Source of the DNA: a virus
IMG/VR virus record: IMGVR_UViG_3300020192_000052
Span: 1-32,334 of that record
Length of the DNA stretch: 32,334 nucleotides
Direction: 5' to 3' (one strand)
Shown here: one piece after another, positions 24,391 to 30,361 of the stretch
Numbering within the stretch: position 1 is the stretch's first letter
Layout: each line of letters starts with the position of its first letter
Notes under the pieces: generated by a model
Databases searched by the model: none
Seen by the model: only the letters and a program-made list of their open reading frames with translations
Told to the model about the DNA's origin: nothing
Translations under genes and position numbers: made by a program

Positions 24391-24655
24391 CGCCTGCGCC
24401 ACTATTCCAAATACGAGAGTGTGCACGGTAGCTGGCTCAATTTCAGCTGGAATGAACTGCGCCTACACGCTTTCAAAAAAAACAGAAGAAATGACTGTTG
24501 ATGAAACATTCTATTTTCTAGAACCGCGAGATAGCCCGGCTCGATCCGGTGCAATTTGTATGAGTGCATTCGACTACGCAAAATTCAAGAATGCCTTGGA
24601 GCAGTCATGTCACCTTCTTGGAAGCCGATGTCAGAAAGAAGCCGTATTACCTTGA
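24344..24655 (+). CDS. Putative lipoprotein in the lysis cassette (o-spanin candidate), 103 aa
   Basis: ATG 24344 has AAGGAG seven bases upstream. The N-terminus MRKKKNYLSLLGLITSAC is a lipoprotein-type signal: basic start, short hydrophobic core, and a lipobox-like TSAC at Cys18. The mature part contains further Cys (CTVAG, NCAYT, ICMSA, SCHLL, RCQ). The gene begins within the upstream membrane-protein gene in another frame and ends within the endolysin gene. Outer-membrane spanins are small lipoproteins encoded like this, but this one is longer and less Pro-rich than Rz1. Confidence 0.6.
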   Translation: MRKKKNYLSLLGLITSACATIPNTRVCTVAGSISAGMNCAYTLSKKTEEMTVDETFYFLEPRDSPARSGAICMSAFDYAKFKNALEQSCHLLGSRCQKEAVLP

Positions 24656-25059
24656 GCTCAAGATTAGAGGCCCTCATCATTAAACATGAGGGGTTTGAAT
24701 TAAAGCCATATACCTGCGCTGCTGGGAAACTAAGTATTTCAGTTGGCGTAAATTTAGAAGAGGGCATCACGGCTGAAGAGGCCATGCTTCTTTTTCGAAA
24801 TCGCCTGTCACAATCTGTTCGCGATGCGAATACTTTCCCCTGGTTTAAGGGCCTAGATGATGTGAGACAAGATGTGGTTATCAGTATGATTTATAACCTG
24901 GGGCTTCCACGACTTAAGGGTTTTAAGAAGATGATCGGGGCCTTAATGAATAAAGACTATAAAGAGGCAGCAAAAGAAATGCTATTTTCTGAATGGAGTG
25001 AACAAGTAGGCCCTAGAGCTAAAGAGCTAAGCAAGATGATGGAAATCGGGGCGTACTAG
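24607..25059 (+). CDS. Endolysin, GH24 lysozyme (T4 lysozyme-like), E-8-C-5-S active site
   Basis: The 150-aa protein has the GH24 layout: IIKHEGFELKPYTCAAGKLSISVGVNL at the N-terminal active site and a helical C-terminal lobe with QDVVISMIYNLGLPRLKGFK, the usual N-x-G region. Catalytic Glu28 is followed by Cys37 eight residues on, and Ser43 five residues later, instead of the Glu/Asp/Thr of T4 lysozyme. E-8-D/C-5-T spacing is known in phage GH24 enzymes; Ser in the last place is unusual. ATG 24607 has GGAG upstream (ATG 24628 is an alternative). No signal-anchor, so it needs a holin. Confidence 0.9.
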   Translation: MSPSWKPMSERSRITLSSRLEALIIKHEGFELKPYTCAAGKLSISVGVNLEEGITAEEAMLLFRNRLSQSVRDANTFPWFKGLDDVRQDVVISMIYNLGLPRLKGFKKMIGALMNKDYKEAAKEMLFSEWSEQVGPRAKELSKMMEIGAY

Positions 25060-25208
25060 TTTTTCTTGATCGTCCTGGTTGTTGCTGCGCAGCTCCAAGG
25101 CTGTTCTTCGCAAGTGTAGGGGGGTTTTTTTTTGGATTCCGATGCACAACCTATTAAAGATAACAATAGAAGGAGGGCAATGGCCCTAAAGGTTTTTTGT
25201 TTAATCAT
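25056..25208 (-). CDS. Small lipoprotein, 50 aa, convergent with endolysin
   Basis: The product MIKQKTFRAIALLLLLSLIGC starts with a clear lipoprotein signal with lipobox LIGC (Cys21); the mature part (ASESKKKPPYTCEEQPWSC...) is short with Pro and two more Cys, close in size to Rz1-type o-spanins. It is the last gene of the ERF operon, and its stop overlaps the endolysin stop on the other strand. Two adjacent ATG codons (25211, 25208) are possible starts after GGTGGG, and the start overlaps the stop of the upstream gene. It may be a second spanin component or a surface-exclusion lipoprotein. Confidence 0.65.
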   Translation of the reverse strand: MIKQKTFRAIALLLLLSLIGCASESKKKPPYTCEEQPWSCAATTRTIKKN

Positions 25209-25392
25209 CATCCCACCGAAGAATTTCACGCTGTCGCCTTTTTGATGCCGCATAATCCCATTCATCCTTTTCTATAAGGATGGGTCCAACCGAGTCTGCA
25301 ACGATAACTGGGTAGTAGGATTTTGATTTATTCGGCAGCATGATGATTTTAAATTCTACCGGATCAGCGATCCAAGTTAAAAATTCAACCAC
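25201..25392 (-). CDS. Unknown small protein, 63 aa
   Basis: The frame opens at GTG 25392 and ends at TAA 25201-25203, overlapping the lipoprotein start. It has a plausible folded core (VEFLTWIADPVEFKIIMLPNK, then YYPVIVADSVGPILIEKDEWDYA) and a charged end (RRQREILRWDDD). The frame remains open upstream of the GTG with no better start, so a few more residues are possible. No family recognised. Confidence 0.6.
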   Translation of the reverse strand: MVEFLTWIADPVEFKIIMLPNKSKSYYPVIVADSVGPILIEKDEWDYAASKRRQREILRWDDD

Positions 25393-25408
25393 GTCTAAAA
25401 TAGCGTCA

Positions 25409-25495
25409 TCACGGGCGCACAGTATCTAGTTTATAGTGTTTTTTTTTAGAGTAAAGGTAGCGATAACTTCGCTTTTTCACATCTTCGCTGGTCAT
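25409..25495 (-). CDS. Small basic protein, 28 aa
   Basis: ATG 25495 overlaps the stop of the upstream gene (ATGA). The product (MTSEDVKKRSYRYLYSKKK then HYKLDTVRP) is strongly basic with many Tyr and Lys. The overlap and its fit into the operon support translation despite the short length. Function unknown; nucleic-acid contact is conceivable from composition alone. Confidence 0.45.
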   Translation of the reverse strand: MTSEDVKKRSYRYLYSKKKHYKLDTVRP

Positions 25496-25746
25496 TTTAA
25501 AACCTCTTTCTGTATCTCATCCAACGACCGAAGTGCATTGCCGACTCTAATGTCTGGGCTTCGGTCGTTTGCCATCCGTGTAACAGCGACAACTCGCCGA
25601 TACGCTTCGAGTAGAACCCGGTCTTGGTCGAGTGCTTCTGTCGCCATATGTACACACCTCAAAACAAGATCGGGGACATGGATCATCGCACTTATTTGCG
25701 CCCATCTTTTTAACTCAAACAGTTCAGCCTTGCTAAGTGGGGTCAT
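25492..25746 (-). CDS. Unknown helical protein, 84 aa
   Basis: The start overlaps the preceding stop (ATGA) and the stop overlaps the following start (ATGA). The product is helical and soluble (LSKAELFELKRWAQISAMIHV, LLEAYRRVVAVTRMANDR) with an acidic/basic mixed C-terminus (RSLDEIQKEVLK). No motif is recognised. It belongs to the ERF recombination operon, whose small genes appear translationally coupled. Confidence 0.7.
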   Translation of the reverse strand: MTPLSKAELFELKRWAQISAMIHVPDLVLRCVHMATEALDQDRVLLEAYRRVVAVTRMANDRSPDIRVGNALRSLDEIQKEVLK

Positions 25747-25955
25747 TTAAACTCCTGCAAAAACCCGTAGAGAGTATCAAGTTGTTCTTTGGCCTGATCT
25801 AGTAGGTCAACTTTCTGCTTGTCGCCATCCAAGAAATCCCCGATGTCGTGTCGGGCCGAATCAACTCTTGCAAAAACCATTTGCATTTTCACTTTCTCAA
25901 TCTCTCGCAACGCATGGATGCGGCCAGCATACTCACTTGTAGTTCTTTCTTTCAT
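25743..25955 (-). CDS. Unknown coiled-coil-type protein, 70 aa
   Basis: ATG 25955 overlaps the upstream stop (ATGA), which favours it over longer in-frame starts inside the preceding gene. The product (MKERTTSEYAGRIHALREIEK...) is almost all charged helix and ends DLLDQAKEQLDTLYGFLQEFK. No recognised family. Operon position only suggests an accessory role in recombination or early takeover. Confidence 0.65.
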   Translation of the reverse strand: MKERTTSEYAGRIHALREIEKVKMQMVFARVDSARHDIGDFLDGDKQKVDLLDQAKEQLDTLYGFLQEFK

Positions 25956-26167
25956 TTTTTTCTTTCCGCCAAATAACGCTCGAACTCTACAGCCCACTGG
26001 GGCTTCAGCCATTTTGTCACGGTCTGACATTTTGTGGTTTTCGGAGTGTGGCTCGCAATGCCGTCTTCGATTTCGCTCCAAAGCTTTTCTTGATGCTTTT
26101 CTTGAGCTGCGCGTTTGTCTTCACGCTCCCATGCTTCTCGGATTTGATCTTCTTGAGATTTAGCCAT
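25952..26167 (-). CDS. Unknown charged protein, 71 aa
   Basis: The product begins with a highly charged helix (MAKSQEDQIREAWEREDKRA then AQEKHQEKLWSEIEDG) and ends with TKWLKPQWAVEFERYLAERKK, rich in Trp and basic residues. The start lies three bases after the upstream gene. Its stop overlaps the next start (ATGA). Not recognised. Confidence 0.65.
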   Translation of the reverse strand: MAKSQEDQIREAWEREDKRAAQEKHQEKLWSEIEDGIASHTPKTTKCQTVTKWLKPQWAVEFERYLAERKK

Positions 26168-26170
26168 TGT

Positions 26171-26464
26171 TTAATCGATGCTCTTAAGAGCGATAACTTC
26201 GAGCCAGGGACTGTTGAGTTCTTTTTTGCGCTCCTCGAGCTCGGGGTGGACCTTGCCAACAAGCCAAAGTTTAAACCAACGATCTACATCCTCCTCGGTT
26301 GCTCGCAGGTACCGAAGTCCCGTGCGAAAAACGGAGGAATTGGTAAGACCTTTTTCGATTAACACAAACAGTGCTTCAACGGAGGCGGGGGTGCCAACGG
26401 CTCGCTTGGAAATCCACGGTCTATCAAGGTCGCTAGAAATTACTGGTTGGTTTTTTTCTTCCAT
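26171..26464 (-). CDS. Putative small DNA-binding protein (excisionase/MerR-like HTH), 97 aa
   Basis: ATG 26464 has GAGG upstream at 6-nt spacing; a longer frame upstream lies within the ERF gene. The stretch WISKRAVGTPASVEALFVLI... to LRYLRATEEDVDRWFKLWL follows the pattern of excisionase-type winged helix proteins (helix, turn, helix, then a G-x-R-Y strand and EEDVDRWF helix). In such families this binds DNA as an architectural or regulatory protein. No integrase is present, so regulation of the operon is more likely than excision. The assignment is by pattern only. Confidence 0.5.
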   Translation of the reverse strand: MEEKNQPVISSDLDRPWISKRAVGTPASVEALFVLIEKGLTNSSVFRTGLRYLRATEEDVDRWFKLWLVGKVHPELEERKKELNSPWLEVIALKSID

Positions 26465-26472
26465 GATTGACC

Positions 26473-27180
26473 TCAAAAAGGGATGTCGTCGTGTTCTTTC
26501 GGCGCTTGATGCTTGCTTTTGTCTTGCACTCCACGACTCAGCCACTGATCAACAATTTCGAAAGTCTCTGCTCCCTGAGAGTTTATTTTCTTCCCAGCTG
26601 CTCTGTCTGAAGCCATCGAGGCCGCCATAAAGTCGGCGTAGCTCGAAAGCTCTTGGTAGTTAATATCTGCTAACTGCTGATTTTTGAACTTCCCGAATGG
26701 CATGACAAAAGTTGCCAGGTCGCCCTTTAAAACAGTCTTCTCGGGAGCCTTTGTGAACTTTTTGTCCGGCTGTGACGCTTTGTCTTGGTTAACGCTGCCT
26801 TTTGAAGCTGAATTGCCGTCGTCGTCCTCGTCGCTTGAAACGCCAACAATGGCGGACAGTCCGTAGCGCCTTGCATAAGTCAGGGCCGAACCGAGACCCT
26901 GCATGTTTTGTTTTTCAATAACAAGCGGCAGCTCGAAAGAAACTCTTTCTCCCGAAGCATGCAGAAGGGTTGTTTCAAGCACCAGCTTGCCGTTCTCAAG
27001 CGTCTTTGTACCCTGGATAACTGACAGGCCGTTCTTTGTTAGTGCCTCTCTACAGGCAGCCCAGACAGCCGTTAGGGTTGAATATTTTTTGCCAAAGTGA
27101 GGGTTAACAGCGTCTTTTTCAGCTTCTGTAATTTCTGATTGGGCCTTAGCTAAAGCCTCAGCGAGTTTACTTGGTTCCAT
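26473..27180 (-). CDS. erf: ERF-family single-strand annealing protein with SSB-like C-terminal tip
   Basis: The 235-aa product has the ERF core: NPHFGKKYSTLTAVW, CREALTKNGLSVIQ, LHASGERVSFELP, GSALTYARRYGLSAIVGVSSDEDDDGN. ERF proteins coat and anneal single-stranded DNA for recombination and end-joining. After an Asp/Ser/Lys-rich linker there is MPFGKFKNQQLADINYQEL, resembling the DUF3820 pattern, and the protein ends HDDIPF, the tip used by bacterial SSB to recruit partners. ATG 27180 has GGAGG four bases away. It heads the - strand operon and is preceded by a terminator hairpin. Confidence 0.9.
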   Translation of the reverse strand: MEPSKLAEALAKAQSEITEAEKDAVNPHFGKKYSTLTAVWAACREALTKNGLSVIQGTKTLENGKLVLETTLLHASGERVSFELPLVIEKQNMQGLGSALTYARRYGLSAIVGVSSDEDDDGNSASKGSVNQDKASQPDKKFTKAPEKTVLKGDLATFVMPFGKFKNQQLADINYQELSSYADFMAASMASDRAAGKKINSQGAETFEIVDQWLSRGVQDKSKHQAPKEHDDIPF

Positions 27181-27189
27181 GTGTCCTCC

Positions 27190-27237
27190 AAAAAAAAACC
27201 CCCACACATCCGAGTCTCACGACAGGATGTACGGGGG
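27190..27237 (-). terminator. Leader terminator directly before the ERF ribosome-binding site
   Basis: On the - strand CCCCCGTACATCC (27237-27225) pairs with GGATGTGTGGGGG (27211-27199), 13 pairs including two G-U wobbles, followed by nine T (27198-27190) and then GGAGG-ACAC-ATG. It is a textbook intrinsic terminator, but placed between the likely promoter and the first gene it should control, so attenuation or antitermination is implied. Confidence 0.85.
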
Positions 27238-27242
27238 CAAAC

Positions 27243-27332
27243 TTCGCTGGCAGTGAGTGCTGTGGTTTTTTGGACCAACACAACCAGCGAAAATCTAGAC
27301 AATTTTTAATTTGAAAAACCACAGCGAAAATC
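27243..27332. promoter_or_regulatory. Repeated operator-like elements in the divergent control region
   Basis: CAGCGAA occurs at 27285-27291 and 27322-27328 on the + strand and inverted at 27243-27249. The longer CAGCGAAAATC is a direct repeat (27285-27295, 27322-27332), and TTCGCTGG/CCAGCGAA is an inverted repeat (27243-27250, 27284-27291). GCTGTGGTTTTT (27259-27270) and AAAAACCACAGC (27314-27325) form a perfect 12-bp inverted repeat. Such clustering between divergent operons suggests operators or a leader RNA fold; the binding protein is unknown. Confidence 0.5.
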
Positions 27333-27383
27333 GTTATGGCAAAGAATTTTGGATTTGCAAAGTAGTTTTTTGGCCAAAAATAT

Positions 27384-27420
27384 AAAGGGCTGGGGGTTGT
27401 GAAAACCACGCCAGCCCTTT
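27384..27420. terminator. Hairpin in the divergent region, best oriented to end - strand reads
   Basis: AAAGGGCTGG (27384-27393) pairs perfectly with CCAGCCCTTT (27411-27420), with further inner pairing. Read on the - strand it is followed by ATATTTTTGG, a terminator-like tail; on the + strand by AAGACACTC. It may stop antisense transcription or act as a second leader element. The 355-bp gap 27181-27535 holds this, the leader terminator, the operator repeats and a promoter candidate, but no convincing gene. Confidence 0.5.
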
Positions 27421-27430
27421 AAGACACTCT

Positions 27431-27458
27431 TTGCAAGAAAAGTATTCCCAAAGATTAA
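27431..27458 (+). promoter_or_regulatory. Weak candidate promoter for the replication block
   Basis: TTGCAA (27431-27436) and GATTAA (27453-27458) are spaced by 16 bp, about 80 bp before the first replication gene. The matches are weak. A stem of CCCCC (27482-27486) and GGGGG (27503-27507) with AAATTGC twice in its loop lies in the leader. Confidence 0.25.
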
Positions 27459-27535
27459 ACGCCAAAAGAATATTTGTCTAGCCCCCAAATTGCAAATTGC
27501 ATGGGGGAGTCGTTATCGAAAGAGAGGGAATCAAC

Positions 27536-27901
27536 ATGCCTAGAATCAGATCAATTAAACCAGAGTTTTGGTGCGACGGGGAGGTGCATAAATTGTCCGA
27601 TGCCGCAGCACTGTTTTTTGTCGGAATTTGGAATTTTTGCGACGATCAAGGACGGTGCACTACAGACCCGTCCCAGCTCTCATTATGGATGCCACGTTTT
27701 AGGGCACAAAACGTCAAGCACTGGTTGAGGGAATTGCAAAAAAAAGATCTGATCAAAATTTCACGGGAAGGGGGACACCTGTTGGTCGTTAACTGGCACC
27801 ACCAGAATATAAAAAAGCCAAGGCCGGGTGACCCGAACTTAGACAAAATTGAGTTTGGTAACGATATCGATTTGTCGAACGACGGGAATCTACATGCCTA
27901 A
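27536..27901 (+). CDS. Phage replisome-organiser-type DNA-binding protein, 121 aa
   Basis: ATG 27536 is preceded by AGAGGGA. The opening RIRSIKPEFWCDGEVHKLSDAAALFFVGIWNFCDDQGRC follows the widespread phage pattern R-S-I-K-P-E-F-W...L...A..LF.G.WN..DD.GR, found in winged-helix replication proteins. The second half has WLRELQKKDLIKISREGGHLLVVNWHHQ, a wing-like beta turn, and a short tail. Such proteins bind origin DNA or help load helicase; that function is inferred. It is the first gene of the replication block. Confidence 0.75.
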   Translation: MPRIRSIKPEFWCDGEVHKLSDAAALFFVGIWNFCDDQGRCTTDPSQLSLWMPRFRAQNVKHWLRELQKKDLIKISREGGHLLVVNWHHQNIKKPRPGDPNLDKIEFGNDIDLSNDGNLHA

Positions 27902-27938
27902 TCATCACTTTAAACCACGACAAACGAAGGGGAGAGTC

Positions 27939-28673
27939 ATGGAAGAAACAATCGAAATAGTAGTTAAAGGATGGGACAAATACAACCCGAGGAAAGACGT
28001 CAAACACCACTCTTGGTTTAGGCTTCAAAACAGCATTTTTGAAGACCATGAGCTTTTCTTATTGTCGCCAAATGAGATGGCTTTTTTGGTTTATGTGTTC
28101 TGTCTTGCCTCAAAAAAGAACTGCGAAAATGTCATTATTTCGATCCCGCACGCCATCAAAGTTGGACGTTTTGACGTTAAGACTATCGACCGAGCCCTTG
28201 AAAAATTGCACTCAGCAAAAATCGTAATAATTTCCGAAACATCCCGGATCCGTACGCACCCGATACGCATCCGTACGCTACAAACAAACAAACACTACAA
28301 ACAAACATTACAAACATTACACTCAAACATTACAAACAAACACGGATCGGATATTGCATTTGTAGAAAATACGAACATCTTTGATTTTAAGAACCAGGCA
28401 CCATCAACATGGTTATTTGAATTTTCTAGATCAGAAGATTCTCAAAAGTGGGAAGAGCTAATCCAAAACGCTTTTGAAAATAAGGCACCTCCTGAAATTC
28501 TAAAACTAACCGCCAAGCTGGCGTGGCTGTACCGAACCGACCTTGAAACCTTTCGGGCCGACCTGAACGACCTTTTGAGCGCGAAACTAAATTCCGAAGA
28601 AAACCGGCGGAAGTATTTGGCCGTCTGCCTCAAAAAGAAACTCGGCCTCATCGCCGCGAAGGCTGCGGGCTGA
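27939..28673 (+). CDS. Replication initiator / replisome-organiser protein, 244 aa, with internal repeats
   Basis: ATG 27939 has a strong GGGGAGAG; ATG 27894 is a possible longer start. The N-terminal domain (KGWDKYNPRKDVKHHSWFRLQ... and LSPNEMAFLVYVFCLASKKN) matches phage initiator proteins with a winged-helix core. A basic, Thr/Gln/Asn/His-rich linker (about residues 103-138) is encoded by an iteron-like repeat array, and the C-terminal part is helical (WEELIQNAFENKAPPEILKL), perhaps the helicase-loader contact. The layout matches lambda O. The stop overlaps the next ATG (TGATG). Confidence 0.75.
   Translation: MEETIEIVVKGWDKYNPRKDVKHHSWFRLQNSIFEDHELFLLSPNEMAFLVYVFCLASKKNCENVIISIPHAIKVGRFDVKTIDRALEKLHSAKIVIISETSRIRTHPIRIRTLQTNKHYKQTLQTLHSNITNKHGSDIAFVENTNIFDFKNQAPSTWLFEFSRSEDSQKWEELIQNAFENKAPPEILKLTAKLAWLYRTDLETFRADLNDLLSAKLNSEENRRKYLAVCLKKKLGLIAAKAAG
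28248..28342 (+). repeat. Iteron-like repeat array, candidate replication origin
   Basis: Within the initiator gene, ATCCGTACGC occurs at 28248-28257 and 28269-28278 with a partial copy between. Then TACAAACAAACA occurs exactly three times (28279-28290, 28296-28307, 28331-28342), and CAAACATTACA three times (28302-28312, 28311-28321, 28324-28334). The second block is strongly A+C biased by strand and low in G. Repeats in the linker-coding part of an initiator gene are a known origin arrangement, as in lambda O. Confidence 0.7.
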
Positions 28674-28861
28674 TGGAACTTCAAAAAATTGTCGCCGCAT
28701 TTAAACGGCTTCTAAGCCACGATCTTTCCTTGGACCATGCGAGACCCCAGTTGATGAAAGTTTTTTCAATGGCGACCCCTTCACGCTCGTTAGGTTTGAA
28801 GTGGCTCGTAGAACTGCTCCGTTGTTTTGGCCGAAACAACCTTTTGAGCGGGTTAATCTGA
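28673..28861 (+). CDS. Small protein, 62 aa, start duplicated in the helicase gene
   Basis: ATG 28673 overlaps the preceding stop (TGATG). The product MELQKIVAAFKRLLSHDLSL is similar at its N-terminus to the helicase encoded next (MDLQKIAATLARHL), and the DNA of both starts matches closely over about 30 bases. The remainder (SMATPSRSLGLKWLVELLRCFGRNNLLSGLI) is helical and basic. It could be a helicase partner or a leftover from a tandem duplication. Its stop overlaps the helicase start by one base. Confidence 0.6.
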   Translation: MELQKIVAAFKRLLSHDLSLDHARPQLMKVFSMATPSRSLGLKWLVELLRCFGRNNLLSGLI

Positions 28862-30054
28862 TGGATCTTCAAAAAATTGCCGCCACATTGGCGCGTCACC
28901 TGGTTTTAAAAGATGGCGCCAAAGAAGAAATCGAACTGCACGGGATCAACTTCCGGGATTGGCCTGATTTCATCGACGCCAAGAAAATTTTTAAAGACTA
29001 CGAAATCATCACGCTTTCGAAAAAACACGAGGCTGCCCGCTTTGAGTTGCGTCCAGGGGTTGAAAAGATTTTTGAAAAGTGGGGCGTCTCCGCCCTTGAG
29101 CGACCGCTCGGGATCAAAGAATGCGTCGCCCTTTACCCAGAGGTTTTAAGAAAACAAACGGTGCAAGATTTGGCCATCGATCTGGGGAAAGACTGGAAAA
29201 ACGCCGATAAGCTAATTTCTCAGTTTCAAAACAAACTTACCAGCGCCGTTAGGGCCGAAGATATTACTACGCTGGGTGACGAGTTCTTCATCGAGCTTGA
29301 CCGCCTTCGAAAAATTAATGGGCTGCAACGAATCCTGCCAGATTTCCCAATCCTTAGCGAAGCCATTGGCGGCTTTAATCCTGGTCGATTCACGATCCTC
29401 TTCGCCGACACCGGCTTCGGAAAAACCAACATCGCCCTGCAGCTAGCGCTTTCCGCGTCGAAGGTTTGGCCCACAACGTATTTCAATATGGAAATGACCC
29501 AGTTCGATTTTATGTACAGAACCATTGTGGCCGCTAGTGGCGAGACCTACCGCGAAATGCCTAAAAAGATTGACCGCCTGAAATTCCAACAACTTTTTCA
29601 AGGCCGTAAACTCCGCGTCACCCCCGGTAACGATCTCACCGTTCAAGAAATTGCCACTTCCATCATGCGCGAAAAACGAAAGTACGGCGCCGAGTTCTTC
29701 GTTGTAGATTACGACCAGAAAATTATTCTCGCCGATTCCGACGAACCCGAGTGGAAACAAATCCAACGCGCCGCTGTTTACCTCGAGCGCGTCGCGATCA
29801 GAGAAAACGTGCACGTGCTGCTTTTAGTGCAATCCAACTTCGAGGGCGGCATCTCCAGTTCCAAGCGGATGATGTACGGCGCCTACACAGTAATGCGCTT
29901 TCACAACGTCGAGAACAAAGACGTGATAGAGTGCATAAAAAATCGCGGAGGTGAAGGCGGCGCCACCGTTGAAGTTTCCTACGACCGAACCCGCGCATGG
30001 GTCCGAGAAAGCCGGAGGGTTACTCTTGAAAAATCTAAGTCCAGAAGAGTTTGA
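28861..30054 (+). CDS. Replicative helicase, DnaB family RecA-type ATPase
   Basis: The 397-aa product has a helical N-terminal part (1-155) and a RecA-fold C-terminal ATPase. Motifs: Walker A FADTGFGKT (K188, T189); NMEM (208-212), matching the SLEM-type catalytic Glu; Walker B FFVVDYD (D283); LLVQSN (Q324), matching the DnaB sensor Gln; and IKNRGGEGG (359-366), matching the DnaB K-N-R-x-G element. It should unwind the fork after loading at the origin. ATG 28861 overlaps the previous stop; a longer GTG start at 28801 would read through that gene and is unlikely. No primase domain. Confidence 0.88.
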   Translation: MDLQKIAATLARHLVLKDGAKEEIELHGINFRDWPDFIDAKKIFKDYEIITLSKKHEAARFELRPGVEKIFEKWGVSALERPLGIKECVALYPEVLRKQTVQDLAIDLGKDWKNADKLISQFQNKLTSAVRAEDITTLGDEFFIELDRLRKINGLQRILPDFPILSEAIGGFNPGRFTILFADTGFGKTNIALQLALSASKVWPTTYFNMEMTQFDFMYRTIVAASGETYREMPKKIDRLKFQQLFQGRKLRVTPGNDLTVQEIATSIMREKRKYGAEFFVVDYDQKIILADSDEPEWKQIQRAAVYLERVAIRENVHVLLLVQSNFEGGISSSKRMMYGAYTVMRFHNVENKDVIECIKNRGGEGGATVEVSYDRTRAWVRESRRVTLEKSKSRRV

Positions 30055-30361
30055 ACAAATCAGGATGCTTCCAGGATACGTGCGGCCCTACACCGACGAA
30101 GAACTGGCGGCCATCGTCGAAAATCGGATCGAAGAAAACCAGCGTGCCGCCGACAACCTCGAAATCACGCGAGGTATTTTTAGAATGTGGAGCTACGCGT
30201 TTAGTAACTCGCTCCCTTCGCTCGTCAAGGAACTTCAAAAATCCGTCGAAAGCTCCGCTCTTTTCGAATGGGGACCGGACTCAACCGTAATTTTTGATCA
30301 CGTCGTGAAACGCGTTTTGATTGAAAACTTTGATGGGAGATCGATCTATTTTGCGCTTTGA
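30026..30361 (+). CDS. Unknown protein, 111 aa
   Basis: TTG 30026 has GGAGGG (30014-30019) at 6-nt spacing and overlaps the helicase end by 29 nt. The product begins MKNLSPEEFEQIRMLPGYVR and is helical and acidic, with a hydrophobic centre (WSYAFSNSLPSLVKELQ) and ends DGRSIYFAL. No recognised domain. It follows the helicase in the replication block; its 3' end overlaps the convergent resolvase gene by 16 nt. Confidence 0.7.
   Translation: MKNLSPEEFEQIRMLPGYVRPYTDEELAAIVENRIEENQRAADNLEITRGIFRMWSYAFSNSLPSLVKELQKSVESSALFEWGPDSTVIFDHVVKRVLIENFDGRSIYFAL

Noticed and set aside
26171-26464. Excisionase as evidence for lysogeny
   Set aside because: The fold pattern is excisionase-like, but there is no integrase, attachment site or repressor; a regulatory DNA-binding role is more likely.
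25819-26630. Open frames on the + strand opposite the ERF operon
   Set aside because: They mirror the real - strand genes, which have coupled starts and stops; the + strand products are Ser/Phe/Cys-rich and lack start signals.
28243-28345. CRISPR array
   Set aside because: The repeats are 10-12 bp without spacers of uniform length and lie inside a coding gene; iterons fit better.
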